Assembly: GCA_021166815.1 (NCBI GenBank)
Contig: JAJPEO010000106.1
Span: 1 to 13,947, forward strand
DNA from: Nocardioides sp.
GTDB lineage: Bacteria; Actinomycetota; Actinomycetes; Propionibacteriales; Nocardioidaceae
Length of the DNA: 13,947 nucleotides
Direction of reading: 5' to 3'
Shown: one piece after another, positions 8,463 through 13,947 of the stretch
Numbering within the stretch: the first letter of the stretch is position 1
How the letters are laid out: every line of letters begins with the position of its first letter
Notes under the pieces: generated by a model
What the model saw: only the letters and a program-made list of their open reading frames with translations
What the model was told of the DNA's origin: nothing
Databases searched by the model: none
Made by a program: the position numbers and the translations under genes

Positions 8463-9446
8463 TCAGCGCACGCGCACGACCAGCTTGCCGAGCGCCCGCC
8501 GCTCGTCCATGTCGACCAGCGCCTGGCCGAAGCCCTCGAGGTCGTAGGTCGCGCCGATCGGTGGCCTGACCACGCCGGACTCGATCATCGGCACCAGCGC
8601 GTGCCACTGGCGCTGCATGTAGCCGGGCTTCGCCATGGCGAAGGCGCCCCAGCCCACGCCGCGGACGTCGACGTTGTTGAGCAGCAGCCGGTTGACCTTC
8701 ACCTCGGGGATGCCCTGCCCGGCGGCGAAGCCGACCACCAGCAGGCGGCCTCCCTCCCGGAGCACGCGCAGCGAGTCGGTGAAGAGCTCACCCCCCACCA
8801 CGTCGAGCACGACGTCGACGCCGCGCCCGCCCGTGACGTCCTGGACGGCAGCGCGGAAGTCGCCATCGGCGAGCACGACCACCTCGTCGGCCCCTGCCGC
8901 CCGCGCCGTGTCGGCCTTTGCCGCGGTTGAGACGACGGCGACGGTCCGCGCCCCCATGCCGCGCGCGACCTGGAGGGTGGCCGTACCGACCCCGCCGGAG
9001 GCGCCGTGCACCAGCACGGTCTCGCCCTCGCGCAGGCCGGCGCGCTCGCGCAGGGCGAACTCGGCGGTGAGGTAGTTCATGGGCATCGCGGCGCCCTCGT
9101 CGAAGGAGAGGGCGTCGGGCAGCGGGAACGTGAAGACCACCGGGTTGGCGACCTGCTCGGCCGCTCCGCCATGCAGGTTGACCCCGCACACGCGCTGGCC
9201 GACCTCGAAGCCGCTGGACTCCGCGGCGCCGGGGTGCAGGACCACTCCGGCGAAGTCGACGCCGAGCGTGAACGGGGGCTCCGGCTTCACCTGGTACTCC
9301 CCGCGCGACATCAGCAGGTCGGGGAAGGAGACGCCGACGCTGTGCACCTCGACGAGCACGTCGTGCGCGCCCGGCGTGGGCTCGGGGACGTCGCGGACGA
9401 CGACGTCGGCGGGACCGGTGAGGGTGACGACCTGGGCTGCGCGCAT
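8463..9446 (-). CDS. NADPH:quinone oxidoreductase-like MDR family protein
   Basis: A 327-residue medium-chain dehydrogenase/reductase of the zinc-free quinone oxidoreductase type. The N-terminal GroES-like domain has VGVSFPDLLMSRGEYQ and PFTLGVDFAGVV. The Rossmann part has the nucleotide-binding VLVHGASGGVGTATLQVA (about 144-161), then VDVVLDVVGGELF and LLVVGFAAG. The Cys and Glu ligands of the structural and catalytic zinc sites are missing, so a zinc-dependent alcohol dehydrogenase is unlikely. It probably transfers hydride from NADPH to a quinone or enone; the true substrate is unknown. The ATG at 9446 lies 7 nt after a TAGGCT box without a Shine-Dalgarno sequence. The lipoprotein gene ends 30 bp upstream. 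Confidence 0.93.
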   Translation of the reverse strand: MRAAQVVTLTGPADVVVRDVPEPTPGAHDVLVEVHSVGVSFPDLLMSRGEYQVKPEPPFTLGVDFAGVVLHPGAAESSGFEVGQRVCGVNLHGGAAEQVANPVVFTFPLPDALSFDEGAAMPMNYLTAEFALRERAGLREGETVLVHGASGGVGTATLQVARGMGARTVAVVSTAAKADTARAAGADEVVVLADGDFRAAVQDVTGGRGVDVVLDVVGGELFTDSLRVLREGGRLLVVGFAAGQGIPEVKVNRLLLNNVDVRGVGWGAFAMAKPGYMQRQWHALVPMIESGVVRPPIGATYDLEGFGQALVDMDERRALGKLVVRVR

Positions 9447-9453
9447 GGGCGAG

Positions 9454-9459
9454 AGCCTA
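9454..9459 (-). promoter_or_regulatory. Probable -10 box of the oxidoreductase gene (leaderless start)
   Basis: On the minus strand TAGGCT, a good TANNNT match, lies 7 nt before the ATG at 9446. It sits in the 30 bp gap after the lipoprotein gene. Its -35 region would fall around the end of that gene; no clear TTGAC-like element is seen. Confidence 0.55.
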
Positions 9460-9476
9460 GGGGCCAGCGAGTCGGG

Positions 9477-10661
9477 TCAGCCGGGGCGGCGTACCTCGGC
9501 CAGCTCGAAGTGCATCGGGTCGGTCCAGCGCCAGTCGCCGCCCCAGGCGAAGCCCCACTTCTTGAAGATGTCGACCACGGCCCGGTTGATCTCGCCCACG
9601 CTGCCGCGCAGGTTCCCCGGGACGTTGACGTCGAGGGCCAGGCCGAAGGCGTGGTTGGAGAGCGTCGTGCTGTTGGCGATGAACCGGGGGTAGTAGCAGC
9701 CGGCGAACTCGTCCGGGTTGATCTCGTCGGCCAGGCCGGTGGTGACGACCTCCAGCAGTGCGGCACGCAACTGGGGGAACAGGTCCTTGTGGCAGGTGAC
9801 GTTGCCGAGGATCGGCACCTGCTCGGTGCGGATGTGCTGGGCGACCCATCCGGCGTCGGGGACGACGCTGCCCCCCGCGACGCGGTAGCTGAAGGTGCCG
9901 ACGAGGCTGCTCAGCGTGCCTCCGGTCGGCACCGCCGTGAGGACGGCGTCGGGGTCCAGGCCCAGCCGTGACGCGACGTCGAGCATCTGGACCGACGCGT
10001 GCTCGCCGATGAGGCGCTCGAGCGGCTTGCGGATGGTCGCGGGGGCCACCGACCCGGTCGAGATCAGCAGGCCGTTGTCGACCGACATGCCGATCCGCTC
10101 GGCCCAGGCGCTGTTGACCACCAGGTCGATCGTCGGCACCTGCGGGGCGTGGGCGCCGACGTGGATCACCGGCGCGTCCTTCATCGCACCGAGGGTGACC
10201 ATGCCGTCCTCGTCGGCGATCCGCGTGGCCAGCCTCCTCTCCAGCGCCAGCTCTCCGGCCGCGACGCGGTCCCACGCCTCCTGGAGGTCGGCCACGTCGG
10301 CACGCGTGAACAGCCGGTACGCAGCCGGGTCCACGGCCGCCACCGTGAGGACACGGCCGTCGACGCTGACCTGGCCGAGACCGATGCGCTCGACGTGGGC
10401 GACACCGCGCAGCCTCCCGATCGTCGCGACCGTCTTCTCCGGCAGCGCCTGGTCCCACTGCACGAGGACGTCGGCGCTCCACAGCCGCTCGTTCCGCGGC
10501 CCCGGGGCGTCGACGCGCGGCACGTCGCTCGCGGGGCTGGCGGAGGGTGGCGTACGGGTCGGTGGCGCGGGCGACTCTTCGGGCGCGGCGCTGCTGCATC
10601 CCGCGGCGAGGACGGCCAGCGCACACGCGGTGGCCAGCGCTGTCCTGCGGCGTCGGGGCAT
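9477..10661 (-). CDS. Lipoprotein with C-terminal M15 (VanY-like) D,D-carboxypeptidase domain
   Basis: A 394-residue exported lipoprotein. The N-terminus has RRRR, a hydrophobic stretch and lipobox LAAGC with Cys22, followed by a Pro/Ser/Thr-rich linker to about residue 50. The C-terminal part (about 290-394) resembles M15 peptidases: CHKDLFPQLRAAL, then STTLSNHAFGLALDVN carrying the SxHxxGxAxD zinc motif, GFAWGGDW and DPMHFE with the second His. These enzymes trim D-Ala or related bonds in peptidoglycan. Between them, about 55-280, is a large domain I cannot assign securely; its strand-rich pattern (LPEKTVATIGRLRGVAHVERI, ELALERRLA) resembles the extracytoplasmic core of MacB/FtsX-type permeases. 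ATG at 10661 is preferred: it is 7 nt after TAGAGT and opens directly into the signal peptide, whereas GTG at 10679 would translate the promoter box. Confidence 0.85.
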   Translation of the reverse strand: MPRRRRTALATACALAVLAAGCSSAAPEESPAPPTRTPPSASPASDVPRVDAPGPRNERLWSADVLVQWDQALPEKTVATIGRLRGVAHVERIGLGQVSVDGRVLTVAAVDPAAYRLFTRADVADLQEAWDRVAAGELALERRLATRIADEDGMVTLGAMKDAPVIHVGAHAPQVPTIDLVVNSAWAERIGMSVDNGLLISTGSVAPATIRKPLERLIGEHASVQMLDVASRLGLDPDAVLTAVPTGGTLSSLVGTFSYRVAGGSVVPDAGWVAQHIRTEQVPILGNVTCHKDLFPQLRAALLEVVTTGLADEINPDEFAGCYYPRFIANSTTLSNHAFGLALDVNVPGNLRGSVGEINRAVVDIFKKWGFAWGGDWRWTDPMHFELAEVRRPG

Positions 10662-10668
10662 GCGAGGA

Positions 10669-10674
10669 ACTCTA
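10669..10674 (-). promoter_or_regulatory. Probable -10 box of the lipoprotein gene (leaderless start)
   Basis: On the minus strand TAGAGT, a TANNNT match, lies 7 nt before the ATG at 10661. The CRP-like site at 10699-10714 is centred about 45 bp upstream of the presumed transcription start. Confidence 0.6.
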
Positions 10675-10698
10675 GGCACTCGATCTGTGGGATGCTGC

Positions 10699-10714
10699 CG
10701 TGACTGGCATCACA
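10699..10714. promoter_or_regulatory. CRP/GlxR-like operator in the divergent promoter region
   Basis: CGTGA-CTGGCA-TCACA matches TGTGA-N6-TCACA at 9 of 10 defined positions. It lies in the 125 bp region between the divergent lipoprotein gene and the NSS transporter gene, 73-88 bp upstream of the transporter start. It could control either direction or both. No promoter for the transporter is evident; GATGCT at 10691-10696 is only a weak -10 candidate. Confidence 0.5.
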
Positions 10715-10775
10715 TCCGCCGTGCACCGCGGGGTCCTCGCCACCCCGGAGGACACGCGACGGCGAGAAGCCCACG

Positions 10776-10782
10776 AAGGAGG
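10776..10782 (+). promoter_or_regulatory. Ribosome binding site deciding the TTG start of the NSS transporter
   Basis: AAGGAGG is a perfect Shine-Dalgarno sequence 4 nt before TTG at 10787. It rules in this unusual start over the in-frame GTG at 10700, which has no ribosome binding site. Confidence 0.8.
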
Positions 10783-10786
10783 CACG

Positions 10787-12364
10787 TTGAGCACATCAAC
10801 CCCTGCGGCCCACGAGGCCGAGAAGAAGCGAGGAGCCTTCTCCTCCCGCAAGGTCTTCATCCTCGCGGCGATCGGCTCGGCCGTCGGCCTGGGCAACATC
10901 TGGCGCTTCCCCTACATCGCGTACGACAACGGTGGCGGGGCGTTCATCATCCCCTACCTCGTCGCACTGCTGACGGCCGGAATCCCGTTCCTGTTCCTCG
11001 ACTACGCGCTGGGGCACCGCTACCGCGGCTCGGCGCCGCTGTCGTTCGCGCGCCTGAGCCGCCCCGCAGAGGGCCTCGGGTGGTGGCAGGTCGGCATCTG
11101 CTTCATGATCGCCGTCTACTACGCCGCGGTCATCGCGTGGGCGCTGAGCTACACGTTCTTCTCGTTCACCAAGAAGTGGGGCGACTCCCCCGACGGCTTC
11201 TTCTTCGGCGAGTACCTCAAGCTCAGCGAGTCCCCCGGTGTCGACTTCAACGTGGTCGCCGGCGTCCTGGTCCCGCTGCTCGTCGTGTGGCTCGCCGTCA
11301 TCGTGATCATGGTGGTGGGCGTCGAGAAGGGCATCGGCCTGACGTCGGTCGTCGGCATCCCCGTGCTCGTGGTCGCCTTCCTCGCCCTCGTCATCCGGTC
11401 GCTGTTCCTGCCGGGTGCGATGGAGGGGCTCGACGCCCTGTTCACTCCCAACTGGGAGGCGCTGACCCATGCCGGTGTCTGGGCGGCTGCGTTCGGCCAG
11501 ATCTTCTTCTCGCTGTCGATCGGCTTCGGCATCATGATCACGTACTCCTCGTACGTGCACCACGACACCGACATGCCGGCCTCGGGCCTGGTCGTCGGGT
11601 TCGCCAACTCCAGCTTCGAGATCCTCGCCGGCATCGGCGTCTTCGCGGCCCTCGGCTTCATGGCCCAGGCCCAGGGCGTCGCCGTGGACGAGGTGGTCAG
11701 CAGCGGCGTGGGCCTGGCCTTCGTCGGCTTCCCCGCGATCATCAGCGAGGCCCCATGGGGCGCCTTCATCGGAGTGCTGTTCTTCGGCTCCCTCGTCATC
11801 GCCGGGCTCACGTCGCTCGTGTCGGTGATCGAGGTCGTCATCTCGGCGGTGAGGGACAAGTTCGACCTCAGCCGCCCGGTCGCCGCCGCCGCCGTGAGCA
11901 TCCCGTGCGCGCTCATCAGCGTGCTGTTCTTCTCCTCGAGCAGCGGTCTCTACGTCCTCGACATCGTCGACCACTTCATCAACCAGTTCGGCATCCTGCT
12001 GGTCGCCTTCGTCTCGATGATCGTGGTGGCCTGGGGCATCCGGGCGCTGCCCGTGCTCTCGGCGCACCTCAGCCGCACGTCCAACGTCGTGCTCGGCGGG
12101 TGGTGGAAGGTGCTGATCGGCGTCATCGCGCCGATCGCCCTGGGCTACATGCTGTTCGAGGCGTTCAAGATCGACATCGACGCCCCCTACGAGGGCTACC
12201 CGACGTGGATGCTCGCGCTCTTCGGCTGGGGCAGCGCGGCAGCGGTCATGCTGCTCGGCTACTTCCTCGCCCCCATCCCGTGGCGCAAGGGCACGTCGCT
12301 GGAGGATCCTGAATCGGTCGACACCCGCCCGGTCGACACCAGCTCGAAGGGAGACCTGGCATGA
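10787..12364 (+). CDS. metP: NSS family sodium-dependent transporter, methionine/alanine (MetP-like) type
   Basis: A 525-residue membrane transporter of the neurotransmitter:sodium symporter family (LeuT fold), with about 11-12 hydrophobic segments. TM1 carries GSAVGLGNIWRFPY, the sodium- and substrate-binding unwound helix, followed by NGGGAFIIPY. TM6 is GQIFFSLSIGFGIMITYSSY and TM8 is AGLTSLVSVIEV, whose Thr-Ser pair corresponds to the Na2 site of LeuT. It should import an amino acid with sodium. A MetS-like small-subunit gene overlapping its stop points to the MetPS system of Corynebacterium glutamicum, which takes up methionine and alanine; specificity here is inferred from that context. 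The start is TTG with a perfect AAGGAGG. The C-terminal tail is hydrophilic and acidic (LEDPESVDTRPVDTSSKG). Confidence 0.92.
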   Translation: MSTSTPAAHEAEKKRGAFSSRKVFILAAIGSAVGLGNIWRFPYIAYDNGGGAFIIPYLVALLTAGIPFLFLDYALGHRYRGSAPLSFARLSRPAEGLGWWQVGICFMIAVYYAAVIAWALSYTFFSFTKKWGDSPDGFFFGEYLKLSESPGVDFNVVAGVLVPLLVVWLAVIVIMVVGVEKGIGLTSVVGIPVLVVAFLALVIRSLFLPGAMEGLDALFTPNWEALTHAGVWAAAFGQIFFSLSIGFGIMITYSSYVHHDTDMPASGLVVGFANSSFEILAGIGVFAALGFMAQAQGVAVDEVVSSGVGLAFVGFPAIISEAPWGAFIGVLFFGSLVIAGLTSLVSVIEVVISAVRDKFDLSRPVAAAAVSIPCALISVLFFSSSSGLYVLDIVDHFINQFGILLVAFVSMIVVAWGIRALPVLSAHLSRTSNVVLGGWWKVLIGVIAPIALGYMLFEAFKIDIDAPYEGYPTWMLALFGWGSAAAVMLLGYFLAPIPWRKGTSLEDPESVDTRPVDTSSKGDLA

Positions 12365-12495
12365 GCACCGCAGCCGTCATCATGATGATCGTCGCCATCC
12401 TGGTGGTCTGGGGCGGCCTGGTCGTCGCGATCGTCAACCTCAACCGCTCGCCGTCCGCGGTCCCCGACGTCGACGAGGTCCACCGCGACCTGTGA
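12361..12495 (+). CDS. metS: MetS-like small subunit of the NSS transporter
   Basis: A 44-residue protein with a single N-terminal membrane helix (AAVIMMIVAILVVWGGLVVAIV) followed by NLNRSPSAVPDVDEVHRDL. The MSTAAVIMMIVA...VVWGGLVVAIVNL pattern is characteristic of small subunits of MetPS-type NSS transporters, which in Corynebacterium glutamicum are needed for transport. Its ATG overlaps the transporter stop (ATGA), so translation is probably coupled, and AAGGGAG (12347-12353) lies 7 nt upstream as its own ribosome binding site. It is the last gene before the palindrome at 12538-12605. Confidence 0.93.
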   Translation: MSTAAVIMMIVAILVVWGGLVVAIVNLNRSPSAVPDVDEVHRDL

Positions 12496-12537
12496 GGTCG
12501 GCGTACGCCTGACGACCCAGGGCCCCGCAGCCCGCAT

Positions 12538-12605
12538 GTAACCGGCAGTTAGGTGCACTACCCGGCGCGAATTCGCGCCGGGTAGTGCCATCAACTGCCG
12601 GTTAC
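12538..12605. terminator. 68 bp nested palindrome, bidirectional terminator candidate
   Basis: The core is a perfect 34 bp palindrome (GCACTACCCGGCGCGAA at 12555-12571 and its complement at 12572-12588) centred on GAATTC. After a 4 nt internal mismatch on each side it continues as an outer 13 bp stem (GTAACCGGCAGTT at 12538-12550 with 12593-12605). It lies between metS (plus) and the right MFS gene (minus), which converge, so both transcripts could end here. With no spacer at the centre it could also extrude as a cruciform. No T-tract is present. Confidence 0.85.
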
Positions 12606-12607
12606 CT

Positions 12608-12661
12608 GGGCTTGGGGGCGGGTCCCGCGGGGCGGGTCACGCGGGGCGGGTCATGCGGGGG
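12608..12661 (+). repeat. G-rich tract with 14 bp tandem repeat across the MFS stop codon
   Basis: Two adjacent copies of GCGGGGCGGGTCAC/T (12627-12640 and 12641-12654) are flanked by partial copies on both sides (from 12614, and GCGGGG from 12655). The plus strand has eight G-runs of three or more in 54 bases and could form G-quadruplexes. The second copy holds the MFS stop codon (12651-12653), and the first copy repeats TGA out of frame. Confidence 0.75.
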
Positions 12662-13947
12662 CGCGGCGCGGGATCGCCACCCACGACACCAGGCCGCCGA
12701 GGACCAGCAGGGCGGCGCAGGCCAGCAGCGCGTCGTCGTACGCCGCGTCGAACACCCGCGCGCGCCGGTAGTCGGCGCCGGTGAGCCCGACCGCCACCGG
12801 CAGGGCCGCGACGGCGAGCAGCGAGCCGGCGCGGGCGACGGCGTTGTTGATGCCGCTGGCGATCCCGGTGTGCTCGTCGGGTGCCGCTGCCAGCACGGTC
12901 GCCGTCAGCGGCGCCACCATCAGCGCCAGCCCGAGGCCGAACACCGTCAGCCCCGGCAGCACGTCGCGCCACCAGGCGACGTCGGCGTCGACGGCGAGCA
13001 GCCACACGGTGCCGGCCGCCATGACCAGCGGCCCCACCGTCATCGGGATGCGGGGACCGATGCGCTGGCCGAGCTCGCCACCGCGCGCGGCCAGCAGCAG
13101 CATGCACACGGTGACCGGCAGCGTCGCCAGGCCCGCCTCGAGGGCGCTGTAGCCGCCGACCGTCTGCAGCTGCAGGACGAGGAAGAACAGGATCGCGCCG
13201 AGCGCGGCGTACACGAGCGTCGTCATGGCGTTCGCGGCGCTGAAGGTGCGGTCGCGGAAGAGGCGCAGCGGCACCATCGGCCGGCGCGTACGCCGCTCCA
13301 CCACGACGAAGCCGACCGCGGCCACCACCGCCGCGGCGAGCGACCACGTCGCCCACGGGTGGTGCCAGTCGGTGAGGGTGAAGGTCAGCGTCGCCAGCGC
13401 GGCCGTGGCCAGCGCCGCGCCCGCCACGTCGAAGCGGCCATGGGCGGCAGGGCTGCGCGACTCGGGGACGTGGCGCTGCGCGAGCCAGACGGTCAGCACG
13501 GCGAGCGGCAGGTTGATGAGGAAGATCCAGCGCCACGAGGCGTGGTCGACCAGGAGGCCGCCGACCAGCGGGCCCGCGGCGGTGGCGATGCCGCCGAGAC
13601 CCGACCAGGCGCCGATCGCCCGACCGCGGTCCTCCGGCCGGAACGCCGACTGCAGCAGCGCCAGGCTGCCCGGGGTCAGCAGCGCGCCACCGACCCCCTG
13701 CAGCACCCGCGCCCCGATCAGGACCTCGGCCGTCGGCGCCAGCCCGCAGGCCAGCGACGCGAGCGCGAACCACACCGTGCCGACGACGAACACCCGGCGC
13801 CGGCCGAACCGGTCACCCAGCGCCCCGCCGAGCAGGATCAGCGACGCCAGGGAGAGGAAGTAGCCGTTGACGATCCACTGCAGCTGGGCGAGCGACGCGT
13901 CGAGGTCGGCGCCCATCGTGCGGAGCGCGACGTTGACGACCGTGCCG
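12651..13947 (-). CDS. MFS exporter, DHA2 (EmrB/QacA-like) family, lacking only its N-terminal end
   Basis: A minus-strand drug:proton antiporter whose 5' end lies beyond the right edge; about 432 residues are visible. The first visible residues, GTVVNVALRTMGADLDASLAQLQW, fit TM1 motif D1 of DHA2 proteins (usual form LDxTVVNVALP), so only about 15-30 residues are missing and the Met in that stretch is not the start. Motif A is GALGDRFGRRR; motif C is GGIATAAGPLVGGLLVD, the antiporter signature of exporters. ASWRWIFLINLP follows, as in 14-TM members. The protein has alternating hydrophobic helices to the end (VSWVAIPRRAPA). The chain looks short for a 14-TM exporter but no helix is obviously broken. 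The substrate is unknown. It converges with metP-metS. Confidence 0.9.
   Translation of the reverse strand, partial: GTVVNVALRTMGADLDASLAQLQWIVNGYFLSLASLILLGGALGDRFGRRRVFVVGTVWFALASLACGLAPTAEVLIGARVLQGVGGALLTPGSLALLQSAFRPEDRGRAIGAWSGLGGIATAAGPLVGGLLVDHASWRWIFLINLPLAVLTVWLAQRHVPESRSPAAHGRFDVAGAALATAALATLTFTLTDWHHPWATWSLAAAVVAAVGFVVVERRTRRPMVPLRLFRDRTFSAANAMTTLVYAALGAILFFLVLQLQTVGGYSALEAGLATLPVTVCMLLLAARGGELGQRIGPRIPMTVGPLVMAAGTVWLLAVDADVAWWRDVLPGLTVFGLGLALMVAPLTATVLAAAPDEHTGIASGINNAVARAGSLLAVAALPVAVGLTGADYRRARVFDAAYDDALLACAALLVLGGLVSWVAIPRRAPA

Noticed and set aside
6548..8569. A 673-codon plus-strand frame opposite the M13 peptidase
   Set aside because: It mirrors the codon structure of a gene with HEIGH, NAYY and GENIGDLGG motifs; the composition is low-complexity.
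10662..10786. A riboswitch (for example SAM-type) in the leader of the transporter gene
   Set aside because: Only a short GGGGT/ACCCC stem is visible; none of the conserved SAM or other riboswitch cores could be recognised.
9895..12312. An 805-codon plus-strand frame over the lipoprotein and transporter genes
   Set aside because: It is antisense to the lipoprotein and out of frame with the NSS transporter, both well supported. The product is Arg/Pro-rich without motifs.

Overview
This 13.9 kb window is very GC-rich (roughly 70% by eye) and shows actinobacterial traits: GTG and TTG starts, hairpins without T-tracts after genes, TANNNT-type -10 boxes directly upstream of starts, and a MetP/MetS-type NSS transporter pair. 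The gene complement (GDSYSSG-type secreted SGNH hydrolase, RecQ with a phosphoribosyltransferase tail, Zmp1-like M13 peptidase, AbiEi/DUF559-like protein) fits Nocardioides or a close relative in Nocardioidaceae. That placement is inference from protein style; no rRNA gene is present. I see no phage, transposase, CRISPR array, tRNA or rRNA.

Layout. At the left edge is the 3' end of a plus-strand DHA2-type MFS exporter (2-487) with a terminator hairpin. A plus-strand gene for a DUF559/Vsr-fold protein (651-1730) follows, bracketed by two almost identical 53-55 bp hairpins (575-627 and 1763-1817). Next come seven minus-strand genes, listed in transcription order from right to left: a lipoprotein with an M15 peptidase domain (9477-10661), a quinone oxidoreductase-like MDR protein (8463-9446), an M13 metallopeptidase (6479-8422), a universal stress protein (5964-6425), a ComB-family protein (5157-5948), a secreted SGNH/GDSL hydrolase (4054-5067) and a RecQ helicase (1834-3969). 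Diverging from the lipoprotein is a plus-strand pair: an NSS transporter (10787-12364) and its 44-residue subunit (12361-12495), overlapping by ATGA. They converge on a minus-strand DHA2 MFS exporter that runs off the right edge. A 68 bp nested palindrome and a G-rich 14-mer tandem repeat lie between them.

How the genes work together. Only two couplings are strong: NSS transporter with small subunit, and usp with comB (15 bp apart). The other minus-strand genes are close together, but five of the seven have their own -10-like hexamer 6-7 nt before the start. That suggests many separate leaderless transcripts rather than one operon.

Most interesting points: the hairpin pair around the DUF559-like gene and the resemblance of its arms to the 68 bp palindrome; the RecQ-PRTase fusion; two 9/10 matches to the CRP/GlxR operator consensus in two promoter regions; the repeated leaderless-start architecture; and an excess of the palindromic hexamer CGTACG linked to codon-pair choice. 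No intergenic gap exceeds 300 bp. I did not find a clearly new multi-gene system.
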